Assembly: GCF_947387515.1 (NCBI RefSeq)
Contig: NZ_CANDOB010000002.1
Coordinates: 496,001-560,000 of the forward strand
DNA: 64,000 bases
Origin: Alkalihalobacillus sp. CinArs1
Lineage (GTDB): Bacteria; Bacillota; Bacilli; Bacillales; Guptibacillaceae
Direction: 5' to 3'
Shown in pieces: positions 41,621 to 50,692 of the stretch (its first letter is position 1; each line of letters starts with the position of its first letter). Below the pieces are notes generated by a model, which saw only the letters and a program-made list of their open reading frames with translations, ran no database searches and had not been told where the DNA came from. The position numbers and the translations under genes were made by a program.

Positions 41621-41827
41621 TTGAAGCATCTAGTAAGGAAAGCCATCTACTTAATGATGACACTCTGTATCTTTCTGATCGAGTGGAGAGTGGTAGGGTG
41701 GCTTTGGAATAAGTACATACCATTTCATTATAAGACCGATCTGATTGGACTCCTTTTCGTATTACCGGTAATGGTGGGGAGCTCCTTCTTACTAGCAAGT
41801 CTCGCAATGAAGGTTTTAAGAGAATAA
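41621..41827 (+). CDS. Small two-helix membrane protein
   Basis: 68 residues, TTG start after GGAGGGAGTC. Helices at about 8-30 and 40-62. Ends 8 bases before the phosphotransferase gene. Unknown function. Confidence 0.7.
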   Translation: MKHLVRKAIYLMMTLCIFLIEWRVVGWLWNKYIPFHYKTDLIGLLFVLPVMVGSSFLLASLAMKVLRE

Positions 41828-41835
41828 TAGATTTC

Positions 41836-42795
41836 ATGAAGGGAAGAATGACGTTGGTAGAAACGATACGTGAACGACTAAATGAACGATACCCAGTTGA
41901 TCTAAACAATGTAGAAGCCGTCACAAATGAGATGTATCGGTGTCATGCTGAAGATGGAACGTACTATGCGAGAGTTACGAATTACAAGAGTTTCGATGAG
42001 CAGGCAGAGGAAGTGCGCTATACGGAATTTCTACGAAACGAAGGCGTCGGCACATCTCCTGCAATACCGTCACGAAATGGAAACGTTGTTGAAAGCCTTT
42101 CGCTTCCAGATAAAGATGTATTAACGGTGCTGTACGAAGCTGCGCCTGGCAAACACCTGCCGCTGAGTCAATGGGACGCAGATGTGTTAAAAGAGCTGGG
42201 GCGTCAGATTGGACGACTTCATCGCGCTTCTAAGAAGTTTGAACAAACTCATCCTACCGAGCACATCGATGACTGGTATGCTAGCGGGGAATATGACTTT
42301 CTTGCTCATATTCCAGAGGAAGAACGTGCGATCCGAGCAATTGCGGAAGACGTTCATACAACGATTAAGAACATACCGAGAACAGATGAGAATTATGGAT
42401 TACTGCACGGCGATATCTGGCTAGAAAACACCGTTGTTGATGATGATGGGAATATGACGTTGATCGATTTTCAAGATTGCGAGAAGCATTTTTATATTTT
42501 TGACCTAGCCGTACCGATCTATAGTGCGATCGAATATACGTACACAGGTGGAGGCAACATCGTGGACTTTGGACGTGAGATTACGAGTGCGATCCTCGAA
42601 GGGTACGAAGAGGAGAATGAACTTTCATCTGAGATGGTGGAGAAACTTCCTCTATTTATCAAGTTAAAAGAACTCTTTGAGTACAGCCTGATGCACATGT
42701 ACTGGGATAAAGAGAAGCTTACTGAGGACCAGATGCGGATCATGAATCATTTTAGAATGAGGATCGAACGAGGTCATTCGTTTCTTGATCTGTAA
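41836..42795 (+). CDS. APH-family phosphotransferase
   Basis: 319 residues of the aminoglycoside/choline-kinase-like fold: LLHGDIWLENTVV (catalytic Asp) and TLIDFQDCEKHFYIFDLA (metal-binding Asp). Such orphan kinases phosphorylate homoserine, choline, sugars or drugs; substrate unknown. Start uncertain: ATG 41836, ATG 41848 or TTG 41854, the last having AAGGGAAG at best distance. Confidence 0.82.
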   Translation: MKGRMTLVETIRERLNERYPVDLNNVEAVTNEMYRCHAEDGTYYARVTNYKSFDEQAEEVRYTEFLRNEGVGTSPAIPSRNGNVVESLSLPDKDVLTVLYEAAPGKHLPLSQWDADVLKELGRQIGRLHRASKKFEQTHPTEHIDDWYASGEYDFLAHIPEEERAIRAIAEDVHTTIKNIPRTDENYGLLHGDIWLENTVVDDDGNMTLIDFQDCEKHFYIFDLAVPIYSAIEYTYTGGGNIVDFGREITSAILEGYEEENELSSEMVEKLPLFIKLKELFEYSLMHMYWDKEKLTEDQMRIMNHFRMRIERGHSFLDL

Positions 42796-42835
42796 GGTTC
42801 ACTTCTATGAATTTTAGTTGAAAAGAGGAATGCAG

Positions 42836-43453
42836 ATGAATTTACGATCGAAAAAACTAGGAAGTGTATTAACAAAGTTTCTATGGGTGGATATTGTCCT
42901 ATCTACGATTTTATTAATCAATATTTTTATAGTGAGAACGATTGGTGTTAGTGAATCTTTCTTGTACTATGATTCAGCCGTCACAGTTATTTTGAGCATT
43001 AATTTTCTAACTTGTATCGTGCTGTACCTTGTATGGCTTTACAAAGTACATAACGATTTACGAGAAATGAATGCTTCGTACCCAATCACTCCAGGTGGAG
43101 CGCTAGCACGCGTGATGATCCCGATTTACAACCTATACGGTTTATGGAACGTGTACGCCACGATGGCGAAGTATTTTAAAGAGAGCTCTCCAGCCTTTGA
43201 AGCAGGAAAGAAGCTCGCGATCTATACGCCGATCTATTATTTTCTCTACGTGATTACGAGTGTTATCAATTCGTCTCTCAACATGCAGTCAGATTACGAT
43301 CCCTTTACGTTCATTTGGGTCGTTTCGTATATAGGAGATGCTGTGCTAGTGTTCATGTTTATTCTGATTGTAAAAGTGGTGACTACTGCTTTAATGAACT
43401 TGTCTGAGGAGCATTCGAACCAGGATGAAGAAGAGAATGCTCATTCGCTCTAA
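42836..43453 (+). CDS. DUF4328-type membrane protein
   Basis: 205 residues from ATG 42836 (AAGAGGAA upstream). Four helices with the DUF4328 pattern: LVWLYKVHNDLREM, then PGGALARVMIPIYNLYGLWNVY between helices 2 and 3. Acidic C-terminus. Unknown function. Confidence 0.75.
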   Translation: MNLRSKKLGSVLTKFLWVDIVLSTILLINIFIVRTIGVSESFLYYDSAVTVILSINFLTCIVLYLVWLYKVHNDLREMNASYPITPGGALARVMIPIYNLYGLWNVYATMAKYFKESSPAFEAGKKLAIYTPIYYFLYVITSVINSSLNMQSDYDPFTFIWVVSYIGDAVLVFMFILIVKVVTTALMNLSEEHSNQDEEENAHSL

Positions 43454-43482
43454 CTGAAGGCATCTTGAAAAGAGGAGAGCAG

Positions 43483-44061
43483 ATGGTTGATCAAGTAAAA
43501 AGTGAAAACATCACGGATGACACGGTTCAATCGTTTTTGCAACAGGGATACGAATTAGTATTTATGGAATATGTGATGGAACGTGACTTGTCAGAGATTC
43601 CTAAACTGGTCCACTCAGTTCCTTTGACTTTTAGAAGTTGGACTGCATCTTCTGAAAAAAACTTTTACGATGTGTATACTGCGTCGTTCAAAGATCGGCC
43701 AGGATTTCCAGGGTGGTCGATGGAGAAATGGGTGGAGTGGATCTCGTCGAGTCCAACCTTTCTTCCTAAACGTTCGTACCTCGCAATTGTTGAAGATGAA
43801 CGAGTCGGGTTTATTGCGGCCGATGTTGACGAGGAGTTTCCAGATGAGAAAGGATATATTGTTCAAGTTGGGGTTATCCCTGAGTGGCGTCGTAAGGGGA
43901 TTGCTGCGGAGTTGACTTGCTGCTGTTTGGAAGCGTTTCGTCAAGATGGAAAGAACTCGGTTGTGCTCCATGTTAATCAAAATAATCCAGGTGCGGTTGG
44001 GCTATATGAAGAGTTGGGATTTAAGACGATACGTAGAAGAGGGACCTTTGAGAGAGTTTAA
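43483..44061 (+). CDS. GNAT-family N-acetyltransferase
   Basis: 192 residues from ATG 43483 (AGAGGAG upstream). Acetyl-CoA loop VGVIPEWRRKGIAAEL and a later VNQNNPGAVGLYEELGFK are GNAT motifs A and B. Substrate unknown. Confidence 0.88.
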   Translation: MVDQVKSENITDDTVQSFLQQGYELVFMEYVMERDLSEIPKLVHSVPLTFRSWTASSEKNFYDVYTASFKDRPGFPGWSMEKWVEWISSSPTFLPKRSYLAIVEDERVGFIAADVDEEFPDEKGYIVQVGVIPEWRRKGIAAELTCCCLEAFRQDGKNSVVLHVNQNNPGAVGLYEELGFKTIRRRGTFERV

Positions 44062-44064
44062 CGA

Positions 44065-44105
44065 TAAGAGCTTGGAAGGCAAAACTGCCTCCAAGCTCTT
44101 TTTTA
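44065..44105 (+). terminator. Intrinsic terminator
   Basis: AAGAGCTTGGAAGGCA pairs with TGCCTCCAAGCTCTT, followed by T run. Confidence 0.85.
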
Positions 44106-44245
44106 TTTGCTTGAACACTGGAACATCAAGGGATTTTAATTAATATAATAACCTAAATGACATATATATGTTGCAAAAAGACATTCTTATTATATAATGG
44201 AAAAAGAAGGTAGTCATTAACAATTTGTGGGGTGGGGAAGTGAGT

Positions 44246-45094
44246 ATGGAATTGAAACGTCTTTCAAAGTCGTTCAAGAAGGGTGAGTTTGCCCTGTCTG
44301 AGATCGACTTTATGTTACAGCGGGGAGAAATCGTTGGGTTAGTTGGGCCGAATGGAGCTGGGAAGACAACGTTGATGAAAGTGTTATCAGGTCTTATCGT
44401 CACGTATGATGGGGAATTCGTTCACGATTCGGTGAAAGTCGGAAGCTTGATCGAGAAGCCAAAGTTTTTTCCAAGTAAGAGTGGGGCGTACAACATCAAG
44501 TACTTTTGTGCACTGAATGGCGCTAGCACAAAGCAGGTTGATGAAGTCGTTCAGTCACTTGGAATGGCTCCTTATCTAAAAAAGAAAGTAAAGCATTACT
44601 CGCTCGGTATGAAGCAGCGGTTGGGAATTGCGCTTGCGCTCGTCTCGAATCCAGACTATCTCATTTTAGATGAGCCGACGAACGGGATGGACCCTGATGG
44701 GATACGGAATATCTTAAGCTACCTAAAACGTCTTGTGGAGGAGAGGAACATCGGGTTGCTGATCTCGAGTCACATCTTAGAGGATGTTGAGAACATCAGT
44801 GACCGTGTTTATGTGATTAAAAACGGGGCGATCATCAGCGAGTATACCGGTAAGCAAGTTGAGCGCATTTTGAGCATCACGCTATCTAATCAAGATCGAC
44901 AGAAGGCGGTCGCCATTTTAAGTCAGCGGTGGGATGTGACGCATAACGGAGCAGAGGTAAGTGTACTGTCGGAGGATGTAAAAAGTGTGTTGAAGGAGCT
45001 TGCTGAGGAAGGAATTTACCCAGAAAACGTCGAGAAAAAGCAGGCGACGTTAGAGGACTTTTATTTTGAACAGATGGAGAGTGAAGCGACATGA
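44246..45094 (+). CDS. ABC transporter ATP-binding protein (BcrA-like)
   Basis: 282 residues from ATG 44246; GTG 44240 is an alternative, GGGGTGGGGAAG upstream. Walker A GPNGAGKTT, signature YSLGMKQRLG, Walker B LILDEPTNGMDPDG, H-loop SSHIL. The long C-terminal part resembles BcrA/lantibiotic-resistance ATPases. Overlaps the permease by ATGA. Confidence 0.92.
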   Translation: MELKRLSKSFKKGEFALSEIDFMLQRGEIVGLVGPNGAGKTTLMKVLSGLIVTYDGEFVHDSVKVGSLIEKPKFFPSKSGAYNIKYFCALNGASTKQVDEVVQSLGMAPYLKKKVKHYSLGMKQRLGIALALVSNPDYLILDEPTNGMDPDGIRNILSYLKRLVEERNIGLLISSHILEDVENISDRVYVIKNGAIISEYTGKQVERILSITLSNQDRQKAVAILSQRWDVTHNGAEVSVLSEDVKSVLKELAEEGIYPENVEKKQATLEDFYFEQMESEAT

Positions 45095-45810
45095 ACGTTG
45101 GAAAATTCCTAGGACTCGAATTAAAACGAAATGTGATCAGTCTTCCGCTGTTTTTATCGATCGGACTTTCACTGGCACTTGGGAGCGGAATCATCTATTC
45201 GATCCATGAACTAGGTGGACCATTTCAGCCAAGAAACGTTGCGGGGCTTTATGCGACGATCGCGATGGTTGCACTTGGCATCTACTCTGCAAAGGTTGTA
45301 GTCGCTGATCTTCATCACGGAACGATCTACCTGCTTTTTTCTTCTACTGGTGACCGTATCACGTTCTTGGTTTCAAGGCTCGTCGTAATGGGAGCTGTAT
45401 CGACGCTGTTCGGAATCGGCTGCGGAGTACTTCTGTATGTGAACCATGTGCTGAACGGGCAGGCTTTTAGCTGGAGTGACGTTGGGGTGGCTATTCTTCA
45501 TTACGTGCTATTCGGATTGTTTTTCACGCTCCTGTTTTTCGTCATCTCGATGTTTTATCAAAAGACGATGAACATCATGATTATTGCGCTTGTGACGATT
45601 CTCGTTTTACCAGGCATCCTCGGAATGGTGCAAATGGTTGAAAGCTTGCCTGCTTTTGCGAGAGAGTTCATCGGTCATCTCCCTCTGTATACGCTGACGA
45701 ATACCATTGGCTTTCTTGCGATGGAGGGGTACGATATGATGATAACGGTGTTTGTGTCGCTCGGCTTGTTCGCGTTCGCTTTTATAAAACTACCTAAGGT
45801 CGATTATTGA
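45091..45810 (+). CDS. ABC transporter permease
   Basis: 239 residues, six helices, the pattern of ABC-2 type permeases that pair with BcrA-like ATPases. Coupled to the ATPase by overlap. Could export a peptide or protect against antimicrobials. Confidence 0.85.
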   Translation: MNVGKFLGLELKRNVISLPLFLSIGLSLALGSGIIYSIHELGGPFQPRNVAGLYATIAMVALGIYSAKVVVADLHHGTIYLLFSSTGDRITFLVSRLVVMGAVSTLFGIGCGVLLYVNHVLNGQAFSWSDVGVAILHYVLFGLFFTLLFFVISMFYQKTMNIMIIALVTILVLPGILGMVQMVESLPAFAREFIGHLPLYTLTNTIGFLAMEGYDMMITVFVSLGLFAFAFIKLPKVDY

Positions 45811-45827
45811 TAGGAGGGGGAAGAGGC

Positions 45828-46361
45828 ATGGGATTGTTTAGACGAAAAGTGTTAGATGAGCGGGTAACGGCGCTTCAGGACGGTATTTTTCGAGAACTTT
45901 ATGCGATCGTCGTAGGTCTTTGTGGATTGTCGATTTTCTATGAGCAGTTCTTTGGAGACATTAGTTTGGGGAAAGTCTGGCTTGAGCTCGTGATCATTAT
46001 TGGGGGCGGCGCATATTATCTTCTACGTTCGTCGATGCTTGGCATTTTCACGGATGAGGTCGAGATGCATGATCGGTCGAGTAAGTGGAAGATGAATACG
46101 AAAAATATGGTGATCAGCGTGCTTGTTGGATTGGGGATTTCGTTAACATTCGCAACAATCAATTCACAGCGATTTGGTGAAACGAGATCAGAGACGATAG
46201 AGTTTTTCTTCGTTATCTTTTTCGTGAGTATGATGATTTATATTCCCTTTATGTTTGCCATTCTTGTCCTTCCTTACGCGATGGCGAAGTACCGGAGTGA
46301 TAACGTGAACGAGGAAGAGCTTGAGGACATGGACGATGAAGATGAACAGGATGTGCGGTGA
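45828..46361 (+). CDS. Small membrane protein cotranscribed with the ABC module
   Basis: 177 residues from ATG 45828 (GGAGGGGGAAGAGG upstream). Four helices in the middle, an N-terminal FRRKVLDERVTALQDGI and a very acidic tail. Resembles DUF6773-type proteins usually encoded next to a small HTH regulator, which is the case here. Confidence 0.75.
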   Translation: MGLFRRKVLDERVTALQDGIFRELYAIVVGLCGLSIFYEQFFGDISLGKVWLELVIIIGGGAYYLLRSSMLGIFTDEVEMHDRSSKWKMNTKNMVISVLVGLGISLTFATINSQRFGETRSETIEFFFVIFFVSMMIYIPFMFAILVLPYAMAKYRSDNVNEEELEDMDDEDEQDVR

Positions 46362-46367
46362 TCAACG

Positions 46368-46562
46368 TTGAAAAATAAAAAGCTGAAAATGGCCAGAGTC
46401 GAACATGACTTATCGCAGCAGGAGCTTGCGAAAAAGGTAGGTGTCTCAAGGCAAACGATCGGACTGATCGAACTTGGAAAGTATAACCCTACGCTTCAAC
46501 TATGTGTGGCAATCTGTAAGGCGCTCGGAAAGACGCTGGATGATTTGTTTTGGGAGGAGTGA
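46368..46562 (+). CDS. Small XRE-family HTH regulator
   Basis: 64 residues, TTG start. NKKLKMARVEHDLSQQELAKKVGVSRQTIGLIELGKYNPTLQLCVAI is a complete Cro/CI HTH domain. Last gene of the ABC/membrane module, likely its regulator. Distinct from the two paralogues at 2175 and 39776. Confidence 0.88.
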   Translation: MKNKKLKMARVEHDLSQQELAKKVGVSRQTIGLIELGKYNPTLQLCVAICKALGKTLDDLFWEE

Positions 46563-46636
46563 GGGACGGAGGGACAGGTTCCTTGTCCCAGCTGATGTAT
46601 CGAGGGAGAGGGACAGTAAACCTGTCCCCATGTCCC
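46562..46636. repeat. Dispersed GGGACAGGTTCC repeat, copy B
   Basis: Full copy with GGGACAGGTTCCTTGTCCC and AACCTGTCCCCATGTCCC arms. A half copy follows at 46726-46754. In between, AAAACCGGAGTGTATGC pairs with GCATACACTCCGGTTTT (46641-46682), a strong terminator. The 46563-46889 gap contains these and the promoter/cre region below. Confidence 0.85.
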
Positions 46637-46640
46637 AACA

Positions 46641-46682
46641 AAAACCGGAGTGTATGCGAATGATGCATACACTCCGGTTTTC
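46641..46682 (+). terminator. Strong terminator of the ABC/HTH module
   Basis: 17-bp perfect stem with AAAA before and TTTT after; can act in both directions. Confidence 0.85.
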
Positions 46683-46856
46683 GTTTAGCTTTCAACCTCC
46701 GTCTACACTTGAAACGTCACACCGGAGGGACATAGGGACAGGTTCCATGTCCCCTGATGAACTTTATGAACAAAATGCTCAAAATGAAACAAACCTTTCT
46801 TATTTCCGTTTTATTAAAATCTTACAAAAGATTAGATATAGTTTGGTTATCGGAAA

Positions 46857-46870
46857 TGTAAGCGATTACA
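46857..46870 (+). promoter_or_regulatory. cre site before tctC
   Basis: TGTAAGCGATTACA matches the CcpA consensus TGWAANCGNTNWCA at every position. It lies about 6 bases before the Shine-Dalgarno AGGAGGG, so bound CcpA would block elongation. Confidence 0.75.
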
Positions 46871-46889
46871 AATTAGGAGGGTTATCAAG

Positions 46890-47903
46890 ATGAAAAAAAG
46901 AAAAAGCATGTTTATGTCACTATTGTTAGGAAGCGCACTTGTCATGAGCGCGTGTGGTAGTAGTGAAAGTTCTAGTAGTTCATCAGCAGATGGTGGTGAA
47001 TGGAGTCCAACAAAACCGATTGAGATGATTGCACCAGCTGGAGCTGGTGGTGGTTGGGATACCACGGCTCGAACCATCTCAAAAGTGATGGAGAAAGAAA
47101 ACGTGATCGATAAGCGTATGGCTGTTGCCAATAAACCTGGTGGTGGAGGAGCCGTCGGTTGGTCTTATGTGGATAAGAAAGGCGGCGACCACACCCTTTT
47201 CGTCACATCACCGCCGATTTTGTTCGTTCCGTTAAACGGTCAATCTGATCTTGGTCATAATGATTTTACGCCGATCGCTGGTGTTATCGCAGACTATTCA
47301 GCTTTTACAGTCCCTGCTAATTCACCGTACGACTCTATGAACGATCTTGTTGAAGCTCTAAAAGAAGATCCAACTTCCGTTTCGGTTGTGGGGGATTCTT
47401 CTCCTGGTAGTATGGATCACATGGCCTTCGTTAAAGCGGTAAAAGCAGCAGGTGTTGATATTAAGCAGCTGAAATACGTGTCAGCTCAAGATGGCAGTGG
47501 GATGAGCATGCTGCTTGGTAACAAAGTCGATGTTTACTCAACTGGTCTCGCTGAAGCAACGGAACAGGCACGCGCTGGTAAAGTGAAAGTGCTTGCCGTG
47601 ACGTCTCCTGAGCCGCTTGAAGGTGAAACGGTATCAGAATTTCCAACGCTAAAAGAACAGGGAATCGATGACGAATTCATTGTTTGGAGAGGGATTATGG
47701 GACCAAAAGATATGAGTGCTGAAGCGAGAGCATTCTATGAGCAAGCTGTGAAAGACATGATGGAAACGGACGAGTGGAAAGCTCAGCGCGATAACTTTGG
47801 TTGGAATGATAACTTTATGTCAGGTGAAGAATTCCAAGCGTTCCTTGATCAAGAAAAAGAAACGATGGAATCACTTTTGAAGGAAGTCGGTCTAGCAAAA
47901 TAA
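46890..47903 (+). CDS. tctC: TctC-family substrate-binding lipoprotein
   Basis: 337 residues; lipobox MSAC. PIEMIAPAGAGGGWDTTARTISKVM, NKPGGGGAVGWSYV and VGDSSPGSMDHMAF are family motifs. Extracytoplasmic receptor for a tri- or dicarboxylate of the TctAB permease encoded next. Confidence 0.94.
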   Translation: MKKRKSMFMSLLLGSALVMSACGSSESSSSSSADGGEWSPTKPIEMIAPAGAGGGWDTTARTISKVMEKENVIDKRMAVANKPGGGGAVGWSYVDKKGGDHTLFVTSPPILFVPLNGQSDLGHNDFTPIAGVIADYSAFTVPANSPYDSMNDLVEALKEDPTSVSVVGDSSPGSMDHMAFVKAVKAAGVDIKQLKYVSAQDGSGMSMLLGNKVDVYSTGLAEATEQARAGKVKVLAVTSPEPLEGETVSEFPTLKEQGIDDEFIVWRGIMGPKDMSAEARAFYEQAVKDMMETDEWKAQRDNFGWNDNFMSGEEFQAFLDQEKETMESLLKEVGLAK

Positions 47904-47966
47904 GAAGGGAACGAAAGGTTAGCACATGCTGACCTTTCGTATTACATAAAAGGCAGGTGACACGCT

Positions 47967-48416
47967 ATGCTCGCTAGTGTTGAACGAAAAGTAGCTTTGT
48001 TTTTGTTCGTATTTTCGTTTGCATATCTCGTCTTTACTTTTAACCTACCACCATTTCCGTATGCCATCGTCGATGCTGATGCGCTTCCGAAAGGACTCGG
48101 ATTTTTACTCGCGGCACTTTCAATTCTATTGTTTATTCAAAATCCTGTTCATGACAGAAAGAAAAGTAATATGAAAAAAGATGAAGTGCTGATGTTGCTT
48201 GCAGTTGCTGGCCTCATATTCGTCTATATTCTTTTATTTGAGCTACTTGGATTTGTTGTGGTCACGATTCTTTTCTTACTCGTTACGTCGCGATTGTTAG
48301 GTTATACAAAATGGAAGTCGTTGATTGCCGTTGCGGTTGGCTTTACGCTTGTGCTCTATTTTTCCTTTAATTACTTACTACAAATCTATTTACCTCAGGG
48401 GATCTTACCCTTTTAG
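47967..48416 (+). CDS. tctB: TctB-family small permease subunit
   Basis: 149 residues, four helices, no soluble domain; DADALPKGLGFLLAALSILL is typical of TctB. Between tctC and tctA. AAGGCAGGTGA upstream. Confidence 0.88.
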   Translation: MLASVERKVALFLFVFSFAYLVFTFNLPPFPYAIVDADALPKGLGFLLAALSILLFIQNPVHDRKKSNMKKDEVLMLLAVAGLIFVYILLFELLGFVVVTILFLLVTSRLLGYTKWKSLIAVAVGFTLVLYFSFNYLLQIYLPQGILPF

Positions 48417-48428
48417 AAAGGAGGAAAG

Positions 48429-49949
48429 ATGATGGATACGATTTCGAATATGCTGTATGGCTTTCAAGTTGTTTTAACGTTCCAAAATATCCTGTTTGTC
48501 TTTATCGGCGTTCTTGCTGGGACACTAATCGGAATGCTCCCTGGACTTGGTCCTATCTCAGCGATTGCGATCATGATTCCGTTAAGTTATGGCATGGACC
48601 CGGCTTCAGCTCTTATTCTCATGGCTGGGGTTTACTACGGGGCCGTTTTTGGCGGTTCAACATCATCCATTTTATTAAACGCACCGGGAATATCGGGGAC
48701 CGTTGCAACCTCCTTCGACGGGTACCCGCTCGCGAAGCAAGGTATGGCAGGGAAAGCACTAGCCATTGCCGCCATCTCATCATTTGCGGGTGGGACAGTG
48801 AGTGTCGTTGCCCTCATGTTAGTTGCTCCCCTGATGGCAAGCTTTGCGGTCTCGTTCGGACCAACTGAATACTTTGCTCTCATGCTGCTCGGGTTAACAG
48901 CCATCGCGAGCTTGTCGGAAGGCTCAACTGTAAAAGCATTGATATCTGCCACAATTGGATTGATCATCGCTACGATTGGCGTCGATCAGCAGACAGGGAC
49001 ACAGCGTTTCACGTTTGGTAGCCCGAATCTTCTTGAAGGTATCGACTTTTTGATCATTGCACTTGGACTTTTTGCGCTTGCTGAAGTATGCTCGTTAATT
49101 CTGTCTAGGAAATCGAAAATGATGGGCGGAAATACGAACGTAGGCTCGTTGAAAATCACGAAGAAAGAAGCAAAAGACATCTCGGGACCGATTGCGAGGC
49201 ACTCTGTGCTCGGATTTATCCTTGGAGTGCTCCCAGGTGCTGGTGCAACGATCGCTTCGTTCATGTCGTATATTACAGAGAAGAAGATTTCAAAGGACCC
49301 TTCTTCGTTTGGAAAAGGGAACATCAAAGGACTAGCTGCACCCGAGACGTCGAATAATGCTGCAACGAGCGGGGCTTTCGTTCCACTTTTAACACTAGGG
49401 ATTCCTGGCTCTGGGACCACTGCAGTTCTTCTTGGGGCTCTCCTCGTTGTTGGTGTTCAACCTGGACCTTTGATGCTTACTGATCACCCAGATGTATTTT
49501 GGGGTGTGATTGCAAGTATGTATCTCGGTAACATTTTCTTACTTGTCCTGAATTTGCCGCTCATTCCGTTTATCGCGCGTATTCTCTATATTCCAAAAGC
49601 GCTGTTGATCTCGCTTGTGATTATTTTCTGTATGATCGGAGTGTATGGGGTTAGTTTCAGCACGTTTGATCTTTATCTTCTACTAGCATTTGGGATAATC
49701 GGGTTTATTATGAGACTCATAAACTTTCCAGCAGCGCCACTCATTCTTGCATTTATTCTAGGAGGAATGATGGAACAATCCTTTAGGCAAGCACTTACGA
49801 TTTCAAACGGAAGCTACATGACGTTTTTTGATAGCACGGTAACCGTCGTTCTACTTGTTCTTTCAGTTCTTTCTCTCACGCTGCCTTTTATCAAAAGCAA
49901 GCTAAGTAAAAAGAAAGAAGAAGAAGAGAAGGAGCATTTAGCATCTTAA
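48429..49949 (+). CDS. tctA: TctA-family large permease subunit
   Basis: 506 residues, about 12 helices. GMLPGLGPISAIAIMIPLSYGMDPASALILMAGVYYGAVFGGSTSSILLN and the second glycine-rich repeat GILPGAGATIASFMSY-like (LGVLPGAGATIASF) are defining. Starts at ATG 48429 or 48432 after AAAGGAGG. Confidence 0.95.
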   Translation: MMDTISNMLYGFQVVLTFQNILFVFIGVLAGTLIGMLPGLGPISAIAIMIPLSYGMDPASALILMAGVYYGAVFGGSTSSILLNAPGISGTVATSFDGYPLAKQGMAGKALAIAAISSFAGGTVSVVALMLVAPLMASFAVSFGPTEYFALMLLGLTAIASLSEGSTVKALISATIGLIIATIGVDQQTGTQRFTFGSPNLLEGIDFLIIALGLFALAEVCSLILSRKSKMMGGNTNVGSLKITKKEAKDISGPIARHSVLGFILGVLPGAGATIASFMSYITEKKISKDPSSFGKGNIKGLAAPETSNNAATSGAFVPLLTLGIPGSGTTAVLLGALLVVGVQPGPLMLTDHPDVFWGVIASMYLGNIFLLVLNLPLIPFIARILYIPKALLISLVIIFCMIGVYGVSFSTFDLYLLLAFGIIGFIMRLINFPAAPLILAFILGGMMEQSFRQALTISNGSYMTFFDSTVTVVLLVLSVLSLTLPFIKSKLSKKKEEEEKEHLAS

Positions 49950-49958
49950 AAGAAAGAG

Positions 49959-49996
49959 AGAGCCGCTTTCATGATAGTTTGAAAGCGGCTCTTTAC
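49959..49996. terminator. Bidirectional terminator
   Basis: AGAGCCGCTTTC (49959-49970) pairs with GAAAGCGGCTCT (49981-49992), between convergent tctA and the response regulator. Confidence 0.8.
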
Positions 49997-50005
49997 ATTT
50001 GTTAG

Positions 50006-50692
50006 TTATACTGGATGATAGCGTCGCTCAGGTCGGCCTACCGATCCATAGGACAGATCAGCATCCACATTTCCTAGCGAAACCATGTATTCTAAGTATC
50101 TTCTTGCAGTTGTTCGACTACATCCCATCACACTGCCAACTTCTTCTGCCGTCATGCCTTGAGGCGTGTGCTCTAGCAGAACTTCTTTCAATTTCGATAG
50201 TGTTAAAGGATCGATTCCCTTTGGAGCGGCTTCGGTTACGGTAGCCCTCTTAGCGCCATGTCTCGTAAACAAGTGATCTACTTCTTCCTGACTCACGATT
50301 TTCTGACGGTTCATTTCTCCACGGGTTTCCTTGAATTTTTCAAGAGTTTGCTTAAAACGATCAAAGATAACCGGTTTAATGATATAATCGATCGCACCGC
50401 CACGAAGCGCTTCTTGAACTGCTTCTATTTCTTTTGCAGCGGTTATCATCATGACGTCCGTTTCTTTGTAATGTTCACGAATGTGCCACAGCAATCCCAG
50501 TCCGCTTTCTTCTGGAAAAAAGATATCGAGTAGAACGAGGTCTGGCTCTAGAATTTCAAGAAGTTCTTTTCCTTCGGTAATGCTTGAAGCAACTCCAATA
50601 ACAGTGTAACCAGGGACGTTTTCCGTGAACTTCTGGTTGATTCGAGCAATTCGCTGATCATCCTCAACAATCAATACTTCAATTTCAGACAT
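50006..50692 (-). CDS. CitB/DctR-family response regulator
   Basis: 228 residues from ATG 50692, 9 bases after AAGGAGG; ATG 50701 is too near the Shine-Dalgarno. Receiver domain (VLIVEDDQRI, phosphorylated Asp in LVLLDIFFPEESG) and C-terminal HTH (GMTAEEVGSVMGCSRTTARRYLEYM). Overlaps the kinase gene by 8 bases. Convergent with tctCBA, its probable target. Confidence 0.93.
   Translation of the reverse strand: MSEIEVLIVEDDQRIARINQKFTENVPGYTVIGVASSITEGKELLEILEPDLVLLDIFFPEESGLGLLWHIREHYKETDVMMITAAKEIEAVQEALRGGAIDYIIKPVIFDRFKQTLEKFKETRGEMNRQKIVSQEEVDHLFTRHGAKRATVTEAAPKGIDPLTLSKLKEVLLEHTPQGMTAEEVGSVMGCSRTTARRYLEYMVSLGNVDADLSYGSVGRPERRYHPV

Noticed and set aside
46474-46893. 139-codon open frame after the HTH gene
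   Set aside because: It runs through a dispersed repeat and a strong terminator hairpin.
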